NCBI GenBank assembly: GCA_023253235.1 | Contig: JALRHE010000440.1 | Span: 1 to 17,731 of the forward strand | Direction: 5' to 3' | Length of the DNA stretch: 17,731 nucleotides | Source: Steroidobacteraceae bacterium | GTDB taxonomy: Bacteria; Pseudomonadota; Gammaproteobacteria; Steroidobacterales; Steroidobacteraceae | Shown here: one piece after another, positions 1-8,045 of the stretch | Position numbering within the stretch: position 1 is the stretch's first letter | How the letters are laid out: each line of letters starts with the position of its first letter | Position numbers and translations under genes: made by a program | Notes under the pieces: model-generated | Databases searched by the model: none | Seen by the model: only the letters and a program-made list of their open reading frames with translations | What the model was told of the DNA's origin: nothing

Positions 1-1265
1 GACGTCTGCCTTGGCGTCAGCCGTGGCAGCGCGCTGCCACGATCGCGAGCGAAGGTTTTGCGGTATCGCCGCGTCTGCACCAAATCATCGGCGCTGCGCT
101 CGAGCGGGGTCCGTTGCCGCCGGCGGCAAGTCGTTACCTCACGGTCGATGGCGTCAAGCCATTGCCGATCGGTGCGCGCCTCGTCAATCCCGCGTATGCG
201 AAGACGGTACGCGCCATCGCCGATGAGGGTGCCAAGACCTTTTATACCGGCGACATTGCCAAAGAAATCGTGGCGGCGGTCGGTGAGGGTGCGATACCGG
301 GCAGCCTCGATGCCGAGGATCTCCGATCGTACCGTCCGAATAAGCTTGAGCCGATCTGTGGCAATTACCGCGTGTATCTCGTCTGCGGTATGCGACCGCC
401 GTCGTCGGGTGGTGTTGCGGTGTTATCCGTACTCGGCACGCTCGAGAATTTCGATATGGCTGGCATGGGCGCGACGACCCAAGGCTGGCATCACTTCATC
501 GAAGCACAGCGCTTGGCCTATGCCGACCGAGACATGTACGTGGCTGACGATCGCTTCGAAGCGGTCCCGCTTGCAGGCTTGATCGACAAAGACTATCTGC
601 GTTCGCGCGCCGCACTGATTTCCGCCGACAAGGTCATGGCGCGCGTCGAGGCGGGCGATCCGCCAGGCTCTAAGCGTCGCGGCAAGGATGCCACTGGTGC
701 CGTCACAGGCACGAGTCACTTCGTCGTAGTGGATCGTCGCGGCAATGTCGTCTCGATGACCACGACGGTCGAGAGCCTCTTCGGTTCGTTGCGCATGGCT
801 GGTGGGTTCTTTCTCAACAACCAGCTGACCGACTTCAGCTTCAAGCCGGTCGATGATCGTGGCGTACCGATCGCGAATGCCGTTGCGCCGGGCAAGAAAC
901 CGAGATCCTCGATGACGCCGACGATCGTGTTTCGCGATGGGCAGTTTGAACTCGCGGTGGGTTCGCCGGGCGGCAACAACATCATCGCGTACGTCAGCAA
1001 GAGCATCGTCGCGATGCTCGATTGGAATTTGTCGCCGCAAGCCGCCATCGATTTACCCAACATGATCGCGCGGGGCAATCTCGTGGTGGAGCGTGGTCGT
1101 GCCGATCCGCAGCTGCTCGAGGGTCTTGCGGCGTTGGGCCACGACACGAGCCGCAGCCGCGGGGGTGAAGGCTCAGGTCTGCATGCCGTGCGGCGTTTGT
1201 CCGACGGTCGGTTGGTTGGGGCGGCTGATCCTCGTCGCGAGGGTAAGGTGGGCATGATCCCGTAA
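1..1265 (+). CDS. ggt: Gamma-glutamyltransferase, C-terminal part (5' end outside window)
   Basis: Gamma-glutamyltransferases (Ntn hydrolases) cleave gamma-glutamyl bonds of glutathione and transfer the group to water or amino acids, usually in the periplasm. The frame is open from base 3 with no start, so about 420 C-terminal residues of a usually 550-590 residue precursor are present. The first visible residues (RLPWRQPW, then GFAVSPRL) already match the family, so the TTG at 114 is not the true start. The autoprocessing site is visible: Thr at 711-713 (visible residue 237) in GTSHFVVVD, followed by GNVVSMTTT. The motifs GGFFLNNQLTDF, KPRSSMTPTIV (Ser-Ser of the oxyanion hole) and GSPGGNN (visible residues 320-326) follow in the expected order. 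The nucleophile motif reads T-S-H rather than the commoner T-T-H. The next gene starts 36 bases downstream on the same strand and may be co-transcribed. Family assignment is firm; the physiological substrate is not shown. Confidence 0.93.
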   Translation, partial: RLPWRQPWQRAATIASEGFAVSPRLHQIIGAALERGPLPPAASRYLTVDGVKPLPIGARLVNPAYAKTVRAIADEGAKTFYTGDIAKEIVAAVGEGAIPGSLDAEDLRSYRPNKLEPICGNYRVYLVCGMRPPSSGGVAVLSVLGTLENFDMAGMGATTQGWHHFIEAQRLAYADRDMYVADDRFEAVPLAGLIDKDYLRSRAALISADKVMARVEAGDPPGSKRRGKDATGAVTGTSHFVVVDRRGNVVSMTTTVESLFGSLRMAGGFFLNNQLTDFSFKPVDDRGVPIANAVAPGKKPRSSMTPTIVFRDGQFELAVGSPGGNNIIAYVSKSIVAMLDWNLSPQAAIDLPNMIARGNLVVERGRADPQLLEGLAALGHDTSRSRGGEGSGLHAVRRLSDGRLVGAADPRREGKVGMIP

Positions 1266-1301
1266 GTCGGTTTCAATCATGCAGTCAACGGGGGTTCATG
1301 C

Positions 1302-2186
1302 ATGAGTTCTGCTCTCTACCGCAAGCCGTTGGTCGGCTTGCTCGGCTTGATGGTCGGCTTCCTGACGCAGCCATTGGGGCACACCGCCTACAAGGTGATG
1401 GAGGCGGTGTTCGCCGAGAGTGTGTATCCGGCGGCGGTGGTGGTCGGCATCGTCGGTTTCGTGATCGTGTGGCGCGGTCTGAAGCAGGACGAGTTGAAAG
1501 CGACCTGGATGGGCATGCTAGGTGGCTGGCTGATTTGGATCGGTTGGTTCGAATACGCCTTCAAGTTTTTTTCGGTGCTCTACGCCATGCCTTCCTTCCC
1601 CGTGGAAGTCGACGGCTATGCGGCGGCACCGCAGGCCAACATGCTGCAGGCAACGGTCACCATCATGTTCGCGATCCTCTTGCTGTATGGCGTGTTTAAT
1701 CTGCAGACGAAGTGCAACTTCATGCGCTTCTTCCATCGCAATCTGCGTTTTTCACCCGGTATGCCGACGCCCGAAAACCATCGCAGCTTCGCGCGTATCA
1801 CGGCGATGGAAGTGATTTTCGTGACGTGGTTCTGCTATCAGTTCTGGCTCTACATGATCTATTTCGGCACGCGGGGAACGGGTGTCCAGATCGTCATGGC
1901 GACCTACTTGGCATGGAGCGCTTGGGCTGCCTATCTCGTTTACAAGTGCACGCAACAGGTGCGTATGGCGCCCGCATTACGGTACGGCGTGGGTGCAGGA
2001 ATCGTACTGTGGGGCTCGGCGGAGATGCCCGCGCACTTCGGAGCCTATCGCGAGTACTGGTTGTATCCGCTCGAGTATCCGATCTTCAACGCGGTGCTGA
2101 CTGTGCTCTTCGTCGCCGGCATCGTTGCGATCGCCCGACGTCCGCTCCCTCAGTCGGCGGCGAAGTCCGCTGGCCTCAATACCTGA
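1302..2186 (+). CDS. Multi-pass inner-membrane protein of unknown family
   Basis: I do not recognise this 294-residue protein. It is strongly hydrophobic, with about eight candidate membrane helices near residues 9-25, 41-58, 67-90, 113-134, 163-187, 193-213, 225-243 and 258-279. Aromatic residues are abundant (for example WLIWIGWFEYAFKFF near 75-90), and His27, Glu34, Cys137, Cys177, Cys215 and His245 lie near predicted membrane boundaries. No transporter signature or nucleotide-binding motif is visible. I chose ATG 1302 because a GGGGG run lies about 8 bases upstream; ATG 1298 is out of frame. It follows the gamma-glutamyltransferase gene by 36 bases, and its last 37 bases overlap the 3' end of the convergent dehydrogenase gene. 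It is a real gene by codon pattern and hydropathy, but its function is open. Confidence 0.8.
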   Translation: MSSALYRKPLVGLLGLMVGFLTQPLGHTAYKVMEAVFAESVYPAAVVVGIVGFVIVWRGLKQDELKATWMGMLGGWLIWIGWFEYAFKFFSVLYAMPSFPVEVDGYAAAPQANMLQATVTIMFAILLLYGVFNLQTKCNFMRFFHRNLRFSPGMPTPENHRSFARITAMEVIFVTWFCYQFWLYMIYFGTRGTGVQIVMATYLAWSAWAAYLVYKCTQQVRMAPALRYGVGAGIVLWGSAEMPAHFGAYREYWLYPLEYPIFNAVLTVLFVAGIVAIARRPLPQSAAKSAGLNT

Positions 2187-2977
2187 CGCCGGCGGAATAG
2201 CGAGCCGAAAAAGCGGCGTGCGGCTTTGCCGCTCGTCAGCCAAGCGATGCGTCCACCGCTCGCCGGCATACGCAGGATTTGCTCAACCAACCACGGTGAG
2301 ACGGTTTCGACGCGATCGGCCAGAATTTCATAGACCTTTCGAGTTCGCTCGAATTCAGTCGAGCCCGCTTTGCCCATATCGCGTTTGAGCAGGTCCGTGA
2401 CGACAATGCCCGGACTTAGGTAACACACTTTCACTTTGCTCGATGACAGCTCTTTGAGCAGCGCTTGGTTGAAGTAGGTCAGTGCGAACTTGCTGGCACC
2501 GTAAAGCGACATGCCGGGTCGTGACATACCGTTAGACCCGAAGCCTTCCATGTTGTAGATCGTGCCGCCCTCTGGCTGCAGCGACATACCTTTCAGCGCA
2601 ACTTGAGTCGCATGCAGAACACCGGTGAGATTCGTCTGCTGTACGGCGACGATATCCCGAGAGTGCAGTTCACCGGCGCGTTGGCGTGGATGCGATACGC
2701 CGGCGTTGTTGATCCAGATGTCGACTTTGCCGAAAGCATCGACACTGCGCTGCCATAGCCGCTCTATGTCGCTGCGACGAGCGATATCGCAGCCTATTCC
2801 GACGAGACGACTTTCCCCATTGGCCGAGCGCTGGATCTCGTTTGCTGCGGCGTTTGCCGCCTCTGGCGAGCGTCCTGACACAACGACATGGTGTCCGCGC
2901 TTGGCGAACTCGACTGCCAAGCCCTTGCCGATGCCGCGAGTGCTGCCGGTGATGACGATGACGAGAGGTTGTGTCAT
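2150..2977 (-). CDS. Short-chain dehydrogenase/reductase, NYC1/NOL-like
   Basis: This 275-residue SDR should use NAD(P)H to reduce or oxidise a carbonyl/hydroxyl substrate. Visible motifs are TGSTRGIG (residues 10-17, dinucleotide binding), NNAG (90-93) and the catalytic YGASK (159-163). From memory, the stretch around YNMEGFGSNG (141-150) and the tail IAWLTSGKAARRFF resemble plant chlorophyll b reductases NYC1 and NOL, which carry NMDGAGS at the same place. The serine sits 11 residues before the tyrosine (Ser148) instead of the usual 13, as in NYC1/NOL. I chose ATG 2977 over an upstream in-frame TTG at 2986 because the Rossmann strand then starts at a normal distance; the ribosome site is weak either way. 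It diverges from a related SDR at 3113. The substrate is unknown, and the chlorophyll link is inference only. Confidence 0.88.
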   Translation of the reverse strand: MTQPLVIVITGSTRGIGKGLAVEFAKRGHHVVVSGRSPEAANAAANEIQRSANGESRLVGIGCDIARRSDIERLWQRSVDAFGKVDIWINNAGVSHPRQRAGELHSRDIVAVQQTNLTGVLHATQVALKGMSLQPEGGTIYNMEGFGSNGMSRPGMSLYGASKFALTYFNQALLKELSSSKVKVCYLSPGIVVTDLLKRDMGKAGSTEFERTRKVYEILADRVETVSPWLVEQILRMPASGGRIAWLTSGKAARRFFGSLFRRRQVLRPADFAAD

Positions 2978-3112
2978 GCGGGACAAACTGCCTTCGCTAC
3001 GTCAGGGCGCCAAGAGGCGCGCTGTTTGCGTCCAATGCGTGGTCAGCAAAGGGGCACTCCTGTATCGCTTGGGTTACGACAGTATTCTTTGCGCATGTCT
3101 CTCGGGGGCAAT
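2978..3112. promoter_or_regulatory. Divergent intergenic region between two SDR genes
   Basis: These 135 bases separate two divergent dehydrogenase genes and must hold promoters for both. A small GC hairpin (arms GCGCC 3007-3011 and GGCGC 3016-3020) lies nearer the minus-strand gene. A ribosome-binding-like GGGGG precedes ATG 3113. On the plus strand a TATTCT at 3083-3088 could be a -10 element, but its -35 partner (CTGTAT, 3060-3065) is poor. I see no convincing operator. Confidence 0.35.
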
Positions 3113-3955
3113 ATGAATCCAGTCGCGATCGTGACCGGCGGCACGCAAGGGCTCGGCTATGGCTACGCCCGCGAGCTTCTCAGGCGCGGCGCGCGCGTCG
3201 TGCTGACCGGTCGAACGGCAGCGGGTGTCGATGCCGCCGTGAAACGTCTGTCTCTCGAATTTCCGGCTGGGTCAGATCGTGTCACGGGGTGTGTTTGCGA
3301 GATCGCTGATCTCGATTCGGTGCAGGCCGTGTGGGATTTCGCGATCGCGCACTTCGGATCAATTGATATCTGGCTGAACAACGCGGGCTTCGCCCGCACC
3401 GGTGTCGCATTTTTAGACACGACCGCCGAGGAGATCGAGTCGATGATCTCTGCCAATGTCGTCGGTTCGATGAATGCGGCACAGGTTGCCATCGCCGGTT
3501 TTCGACGCCAGGGTTCCGCGGGCAAGTTGTATTTGACGCTAGGCGGTGGTGGTGCGACCGGTCGTGTCGTTCCCGGGATGTCGGTGTATTCGACCACGAA
3601 GCGCGCCGTCAAATATTTCGCGGACACGTTAGTGAAGGAACGCAAAGAGGCGCGGGATGGCATCCTGATCGGCACGATCAGCCCCGGTGTGAATGTCACC
3701 GAAGGATTGTTGCGTGAGATGCAGCGTGTGCCGGAGTCTCGTCGCGCACAAGCGATGAAGCAACTGAACTTTGTTGGTGAACACGTCGAGACGACGACGC
3801 CTTGGATCGTCGAGCGCATCCTGTCCGACACGCGTCAGGGCAACGACATCACCTGGCTGACGACGGGCCGCATGTTGGGCCGGAGTCTCGCCATGCTTTT
3901 CGGTCAAAAGCGCGACGTCGTATCGCGATATCAGTCACAAAGGGGAATGACATGA
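3113..3955 (+). CDS. Short-chain dehydrogenase/reductase, paralogue of the divergent SDR
   Basis: This 280-residue SDR shows TGGTQGLG (residues 8-15), NNAG (89-92) and YSTTK (159-163). Its overall layout follows the divergent SDR at 2150-2977, including a shared tail (TPWIVERIL...ITWLTTGR against SPWLVEQIL...IAWLTSGK), so the two are probably paralogues. The position 13 residues before the tyrosine, normally the catalytic serine, is Gly146 within an LTLGGGGATG stretch, so catalysis may be altered or the substrate unusual. I chose ATG 3113, preceded by GGGGG, rather than earlier in-frame codons that would add some 75 residues before the Rossmann fold. Its stop overlaps the next gene's start (ATGA at 3952-3955), implying translational coupling with the beta-propeller-like protein. 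Family assignment is firm; the reaction is unknown. Confidence 0.87.
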   Translation: MNPVAIVTGGTQGLGYGYARELLRRGARVVLTGRTAAGVDAAVKRLSLEFPAGSDRVTGCVCEIADLDSVQAVWDFAIAHFGSIDIWLNNAGFARTGVAFLDTTAEEIESMISANVVGSMNAAQVAIAGFRRQGSAGKLYLTLGGGGATGRVVPGMSVYSTTKRAVKYFADTLVKERKEARDGILIGTISPGVNVTEGLLREMQRVPESRRAQAMKQLNFVGEHVETTTPWIVERILSDTRQGNDITWLTTGRMLGRSLAMLFGQKRDVVSRYQSQRGMT

Positions 3956-4896
3956 GTGCTGCTGGTTTCCGTGCCTGGACTGCGGGTGATGTATTCGTCG
4001 CCGCTACTGAATTGAATAATGCGGATGATGATCACGCGGGCCGCGGTCGCGTGCTGCAGTACGACGCAGATCTCAATCTGAAGGGCACTCTATACATCGA
4101 ACAGACGACGCATCTGATCGGCGGGCTCAAGTTCGATACCGACGGTGTTCTGTGGGCGTTCGACAGTCAGGGCTTCCGTGTGCTCAACATTCATCGCGAC
4201 GGTCGCGTCATCCTGCGTAGCGAGTTCGGTACGCGCGCGTATTCGCATGTGCACTTTTGCCGCGATGGCTCACTCCTGTTTGGTGAGCACGTGGTCGGTG
4301 ATGCCGTGCGGCCTGAGATGCAGGCTCGAATGAAAACCCGGATTCCCTTCATGCCCGGTACGACGCGTTTGGGTGATGGGCATGTGTGGCGATTTTCGCG
4401 CGACGGTAAACTACTCACCGAATACGCGACGACGACGCACGGCGGCATGGGTGGGTTCCTCGGAGTCACGATGTCGTCTCTGTCGCCGGATGAGCGGACC
4501 CTGGTCTATTGTTCCGAGACCGGGCCACGTCTGATGCGCTATGACCTCGCCATGAACCGCCAGCTACCCGATTTACAAAGTTTCGAGCCACCGTTTCCGC
4601 CGGGACCACCACCGATGTTCTTCGGCATGCAGTACGCGACGGATGGCACGCTTTATGTGCTCCGCGGTGCTGCTATCGAGGTGGTCGACGAGCAAGGCAA
4701 AACCCAACGAGCGATTCCCTTGCCGGGTTTTGGTTGGGCGCTGATGAGTTTGATGTCCGATGGCGAGCACTGCCTTGTGAGCAACTTCTTCACCGGCGAG
4801 GTCGCCCGCATCCATCTCGCTTCGGGTGAGAAGCAGGCGAGCGTGATGGCGGGTGCACCGAAATCGGTGGCGGGTCTGGTGGAATACCGCGGCTAG
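3952..4896 (+). CDS. Beta-propeller-like protein (SMP-30/NHL-type repeats)
   Basis: This 314-residue protein has repeated blade-like segments: GLKFDTDGVLWAF, VHFCRDGSLLFGE, SLSPDERTLVYCSE, GMQYATDGTLYVL and LMSDGEHCLVSNF. That D-G-x-L/H spacing is typical of SMP-30/gluconolactonase and NHL beta-propellers. No signal peptide is visible, so it is probably cytoplasmic. ATG 3952 overlaps the preceding SDR stop by ATGA and has AGGGG just upstream, which fixes the start; the frame stays open further upstream inside the SDR gene. Coupling to an SDR suggests the two act on the same substrate, for example a lactonase paired with a dehydrogenase, but no metal ligands are certain enough to name an enzyme. 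It ends 22 bases before the convergent permease gene. Confidence 0.75.
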   Translation: MSAAGFRAWTAGDVFVAATELNNADDDHAGRGRVLQYDADLNLKGTLYIEQTTHLIGGLKFDTDGVLWAFDSQGFRVLNIHRDGRVILRSEFGTRAYSHVHFCRDGSLLFGEHVVGDAVRPEMQARMKTRIPFMPGTTRLGDGHVWRFSRDGKLLTEYATTTHGGMGGFLGVTMSSLSPDERTLVYCSETGPRLMRYDLAMNRQLPDLQSFEPPFPPGPPPMFFGMQYATDGTLYVLRGAAIEVVDEQGKTQRAIPLPGFGWALMSLMSDGEHCLVSNFFTGEVARIHLASGEKQASVMAGAPKSVAGLVEYRG

Positions 4897-4918
4897 CGAA
4901 TACCGCCGACCGGGCGCG

Positions 4919-6139
4919 CTACTCGTAACGGAGAGCTTCGATCGGATCGAGGCTCGCCGCTTTCGAGGCGGGCGCGATTCCGAACACCACACCGACCAGC
5001 GCCGAAAATCCGGCTGCAGCGAGCATGACCCACACCGGCACGTGTGCTGGTGGGAAATTGGGTATCAGCGAGGCGATACCCATGCCGGCGAGCAAGCCGA
5101 GCACGATGCCGATCAAGCCGCCGAGCAACGACAGCAAAGCCGCCTCGAGCAAGAACTGAATCAAGATGTCGCGGCGAGTTGCGCCCAAGGCCTTCAAGAT
5201 GCCGATCTCGCGGGTTCGCTCGGTGACCGACACCAACATGATGTTCATGATACCGATGCCACCCACGAGTAAAGAGATGCCGACGATGCCGGCAAGCACC
5301 GCGGTGGCCGTCGCCGTGATTTGATTGAACTGCTTGATGAACGAGTCGGCTGCCTTGATCTCGAAATCGGGCTCGGCATTCGGCGCAAGCTTTCGTGACA
5401 AACGAATGGCGCGGTTGGCGCGTTCGCGCACTTGGGCAAGTTCGGCCAGATTTTCGACGGTGAACGACACTTCCATGAACGGTCGTTCGAAAGTGCCAGT
5501 CAGCGAGCGCGCCACCGAGAAGGGGATGAAGACGCGATTGTCCTGACTGAAGCCGAAGATTTCGCCGCGCTTCTCCAAAAGGCCGACGACGCGGAACCAC
5601 TCGCGCCCGATCAGCAGATACTCGCCGATCGGATTCTTCGGCATGCGTAATTCGTCACGCACGTCGACGCCGATGACTACGATACGACGACCGTTTCGAT
5701 CGTCACTTGCCGTGATGAAACGACCAATGCTCGCATCGACGCCGAGCACGTCCTGCGATTCCTCGGTTGCGCCGAGAATCTGCGGCGTCGTCGTTCTGCC
5801 GCGATAGGCGGCACCGCCAAGTTGCGGCGAGATGATCGGTGCGACCCGTGAGACGCCAGGCACGCGATAGCGCAGCGTTTCGACATCATCGAAGCTGATG
5901 CGATTGATGCGGCCGGTACGGAAGTTCTCTTGCTCGTTGATGGCATCTAGCGTGAGCGTGTTACTGCCGAGGTCGGAGAACTGGTTGCTGATGGAGTCGG
6001 AAAAACCCTGCAACACCGAGACCACCGCGATGACTGCCATCGTGCCGATCAGGATACCGAGGGTGGTGAGGAAGCTGCGCAGGCGATGCGCATTCAAACT
6101 CGCGAGGGCGGCGGAGAAAGCTTCGGCAAGCAGGTTCAT
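4919..6139 (-). CDS. MacB/FtsX-type ABC transporter permease (YknZ-like)
   Basis: This 406-residue permease has one N-terminal helix (about 22-44), a large periplasmic MacB_PCD-type domain and three C-terminal helices beginning near 280 (ATAVLAGIVGISLLVGGIGI), about 330 and about 370. The stretch ERTREIGILKALGATRRDI is the classic FtsX-family coupling region and LDPIEALRYE the classic end. Such permeases dimerise and work as mechanotransmitters that drive export of peptides, antibiotics or lipoproteins rather than forming a channel. The start overlaps the stop of the upstream ATPase gene by ATGA (6136-6139). It is the last gene of a four-gene minus-strand operon. The length matches half-size MacB-type permeases whose ATPase is a separate protein. 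Family assignment is firm; the substrate is unknown. Confidence 0.93.
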   Translation of the reverse strand: MNLLAEAFSAALASLNAHRLRSFLTTLGILIGTMAVIAVVSVLQGFSDSISNQFSDLGSNTLTLDAINEQENFRTGRINRISFDDVETLRYRVPGVSRVAPIISPQLGGAAYRGRTTTPQILGATEESQDVLGVDASIGRFITASDDRNGRRIVVIGVDVRDELRMPKNPIGEYLLIGREWFRVVGLLEKRGEIFGFSQDNRVFIPFSVARSLTGTFERPFMEVSFTVENLAELAQVRERANRAIRLSRKLAPNAEPDFEIKAADSFIKQFNQITATATAVLAGIVGISLLVGGIGIMNIMLVSVTERTREIGILKALGATRRDILIQFLLEAALLSLLGGLIGIVLGLLAGMGIASLIPNFPPAHVPVWVMLAAAGFSALVGVVFGIAPASKAASLDPIEALRYE

Positions 6140-6825
6140 GCGGCACGCGGGGGGTTGAGTGAGTCTTCGACGACAAGACCGTCACGCACGCGGATGGTGC
6201 GGCGACAGTGGGCAGCGATGTCCGGTTCGTGGGTCACGATGACGACTGTTTGTCCTTGCGCATGCAGTGCGTCGAACAGCGCCATGATCTCCAGCGAGGT
6301 GCGCGAGTCGAGGTTGCCGGTCGGTTCGTCGGCGAGCAGCAACGAGGGCTCGCCGACCAAGGCACGGGCGACAGCGACACGTTGTCGTTGACCGCCCGAT
6401 AGCTGATTGGGGCGATGATCCAGGCGATCGCCGAGACCGACTTTTTCCAAGGCGTGGGCGGCGCGCTCCCGGCGCTCTGCGGGCGGCATACGACGATAGA
6501 CGAGCGGCTGCATCACGTTTTGCAGCGCCGTTTGACGCGGCAACAAGTGGAAGCTTTGAAAAATGAAACCGATTTCGCGATTGCGCACGATGGCGAGCTC
6601 ATCATCGCGTAGGGATGAGGTGTCGCGACCATTCAGGATGTATTGCCCCTCGCTCGGTGAGTCGAGGCAGCCGATGATGTTCATCAGTGTCGACTTGCCC
6701 GATCCCGACGGTCCGATCAATGCGACGTATTCGTTACGTCCGATGAACAGATCCACGCCCGCCAAGGCAAGCACGGTCTCCTCGCCAAGGACGTATTTCT
6801 TGACGATGCCACGCAACTCGATCAT
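6136..6825 (-). CDS. ABC transporter ATPase, MacB/LolD type (YknY-like)
   Basis: This 229-residue protein is a complete nucleotide-binding subunit. Walker A is GPSGSGKST (38-46), the Q-loop lies at IFQSFHLLP (Gln90), the signature is LSGGQRQR (142-149), Walker B with its Glu is LLLADEPTGNLDS (162-174) and the switch is His199. TGNLDS and the SFHLLPR stretch are typical of the MacB/LolD/FtsE group. It powers the permease encoded immediately downstream. Start and stop both overlap neighbouring genes by ATGA (6822-6825 and 6136-6139), so the three genes are translationally coupled and probably made in fixed ratio. Confidence 0.95.
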   Translation of the reverse strand: MIELRGIVKKYVLGEETVLALAGVDLFIGRNEYVALIGPSGSGKSTLMNIIGCLDSPSEGQYILNGRDTSSLRDDELAIVRNREIGFIFQSFHLLPRQTALQNVMQPLVYRRMPPAERRERAAHALEKVGLGDRLDHRPNQLSGGQRQRVAVARALVGEPSLLLADEPTGNLDSRTSLEIMALFDALHAQGQTVVIVTHEPDIAAHCRRTIRVRDGLVVEDSLNPPRAA

Positions 6826-8027
6826 TCGTCGTCGCCGTCCGCGCCTTCTTCGTTGCTCGCAGGCTTGTTCTTGCGCTCTGTGACCGAATCCCCGTCGCGC
6901 AGACGTCGGAGCGTCTTGGCAGGGCCCGTGATGACACGGTCGTTGACCGCGATGCCGGCGTCGATGGCTTCCCAGCGATCATCCGAGAGGCCTGTCGTAA
7001 TCGCTCGTTTGCGGGCTTTGCCGCCATCGTCGACCCACACGAATTTCTTGACGATGTTTTTCTCCGGCGTCTCGGTGACCACCGCCTCGACCGGGACCGA
7101 CAGCTGTTTGCGACCGTCACCCAAGAAGATGATCGCCCGAGCGCTCATGCCCGAGCGCAACTGCAGCGCACTCGGTGCCTCGATCGCCAAGGTCACTTTG
7201 TATGATCGACCTTGACCTTCCACGGTGGGCGTCAGGGCAATCCGTTCGACTTTGCCGACGAGTGCCGTATCGGGATAGGCCGCTGCAAAGACGTCGGCAC
7301 GTTGCCCGAGCGTGATCTTGGCGACATCTGCTTCGTCGACTTTCACCTCAGCCTGAATCGCAGACACGTCGGCGATCTTCATCAGTTGTGCACCCGCGAG
7401 CGAGGCGGTCGAGGGGATGGCTACTTCACCCGCTTTGATGGGTAACGAGACGATACGCCCGCTGATCGGCGCGCGGATCTCGGTTTTTGCACGCTGTTCA
7501 CGCGCATCGCTCAACACGGCGAGCGAGCGTTGGAGTGCTTCTTCCGAGCTGCGCAAGTCCGCTTCGGCGACGACGAACTGGTTTCGATCCTCATCGAGAC
7601 GGTTCTGGTCGATCAGTTTGGCGGTCGCCAATTTTTGACTGCGCTCGTATTGCTGCTTGCGCAACGCGACGACTGCCCTTTGCCGATCGATGTTGATGCG
7701 GTTCTGGCGCACACTGGCTTCTTCACGCGCGATGATGGCGTTGTAGGTTTCCGGGTCGAGGCGCAGCAACAACTGTCCTTCTTGTACCGTGTCGCCTTCT
7801 TGCACCGCGATACTGCGGACTCGTGCAGTCACTTCCGCCGTCAGGTTCACTTCGACCTTGTAGGCCATCGTCCCGGAGGCCAGGATGCTCGGCTTCACTT
7901 CCTGTTCCGCCGCGACGATCACGTCCACGGGTGTGCCGGATTTGCCGGAGAAGCGCTTGACGGTCAATGGCACTGCAATCGCAAGCACGATGAGTCCGGC
8001 TGCCAACCAACGTTTGTCGAGTTTCAT
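6822..8027 (-). CDS. HlyD/MacA-family periplasmic adaptor (YknX-like)
   Basis: This 401-residue membrane-fusion protein has one N-terminal anchor (about 7-24), a lipoyl/barrel-sandwich region (VRSIAVQEGDTVQEGQLLLRL), a long alpha-helical hairpin (about 100-190, rich in Arg, Gln, Glu and Ala) and the returning lipoyl half (IRAPISGRIVSLPIKAGEV). Beta-barrel and membrane-proximal domains follow, and the tail is acidic (NEEGADGDDE). It should link the permease to an outer-membrane exit or act as an assembly factor. I chose ATG 8027 over the in-frame TTG 8042 because a GGAAAA lies about 10 bases upstream of the ATG and the TTG sits almost on the previous gene's stop. No outer-membrane channel gene is nearby, so a TolC from elsewhere would be needed, if one is used. 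Confidence 0.92.
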   Translation of the reverse strand: MKLDKRWLAAGLIVLAIAVPLTVKRFSGKSGTPVDVIVAAEQEVKPSILASGTMAYKVEVNLTAEVTARVRSIAVQEGDTVQEGQLLLRLDPETYNAIIAREEASVRQNRINIDRQRAVVALRKQQYERSQKLATAKLIDQNRLDEDRNQFVVAEADLRSSEEALQRSLAVLSDAREQRAKTEIRAPISGRIVSLPIKAGEVAIPSTASLAGAQLMKIADVSAIQAEVKVDEADVAKITLGQRADVFAAAYPDTALVGKVERIALTPTVEGQGRSYKVTLAIEAPSALQLRSGMSARAIIFLGDGRKQLSVPVEAVVTETPEKNIVKKFVWVDDGGKARKRAITTGLSDDRWEAIDAGIAVNDRVITGPAKTLRRLRDGDSVTERKNKPASNEEGADGDDE

Positions 8028-8045
8028 TGAGGTGTTTTCCAAGAA

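Noticed and set aside
114..116. TTG as start of the gamma-glutamyltransferase
   Set aside because: The frame is open from base 3, and the upstream residues (RLPWRQPW, GFAVSPRL) match the family; the gene is cut by the window edge.
423..1040. Long minus-strand frame (205 codons) inside the gamma-glutamyltransferase gene
   Set aside because: It is antisense to conserved enzyme motifs, is rich in Arg and His and shows no family signature; high-GC shadow frame. The same applies to other long frames inside genes, such as 3163-3831 and 12990-13580 on the minus strand.
3007..3020. GCGCC-AAGA-GGCGC hairpin as a terminator
   Set aside because: The stem is only 5 bp with no T-run and lies in a divergent promoter region where no transcript is expected to end.
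3061..3078. Possible CrtJ/PpsR site upstream of the plus-strand SDR
   Set aside because: The second arm is ACG, not ACA, and there is no partner site 8 bp away; one near-match is expected by chance.
8040..8042. TTG as the start of the adaptor protein gene
   Set aside because: It sits three bases from the previous stop with no ribosome site; ATG 8027 has GGAAAA at a proper distance and gives a normal N-terminal anchor.
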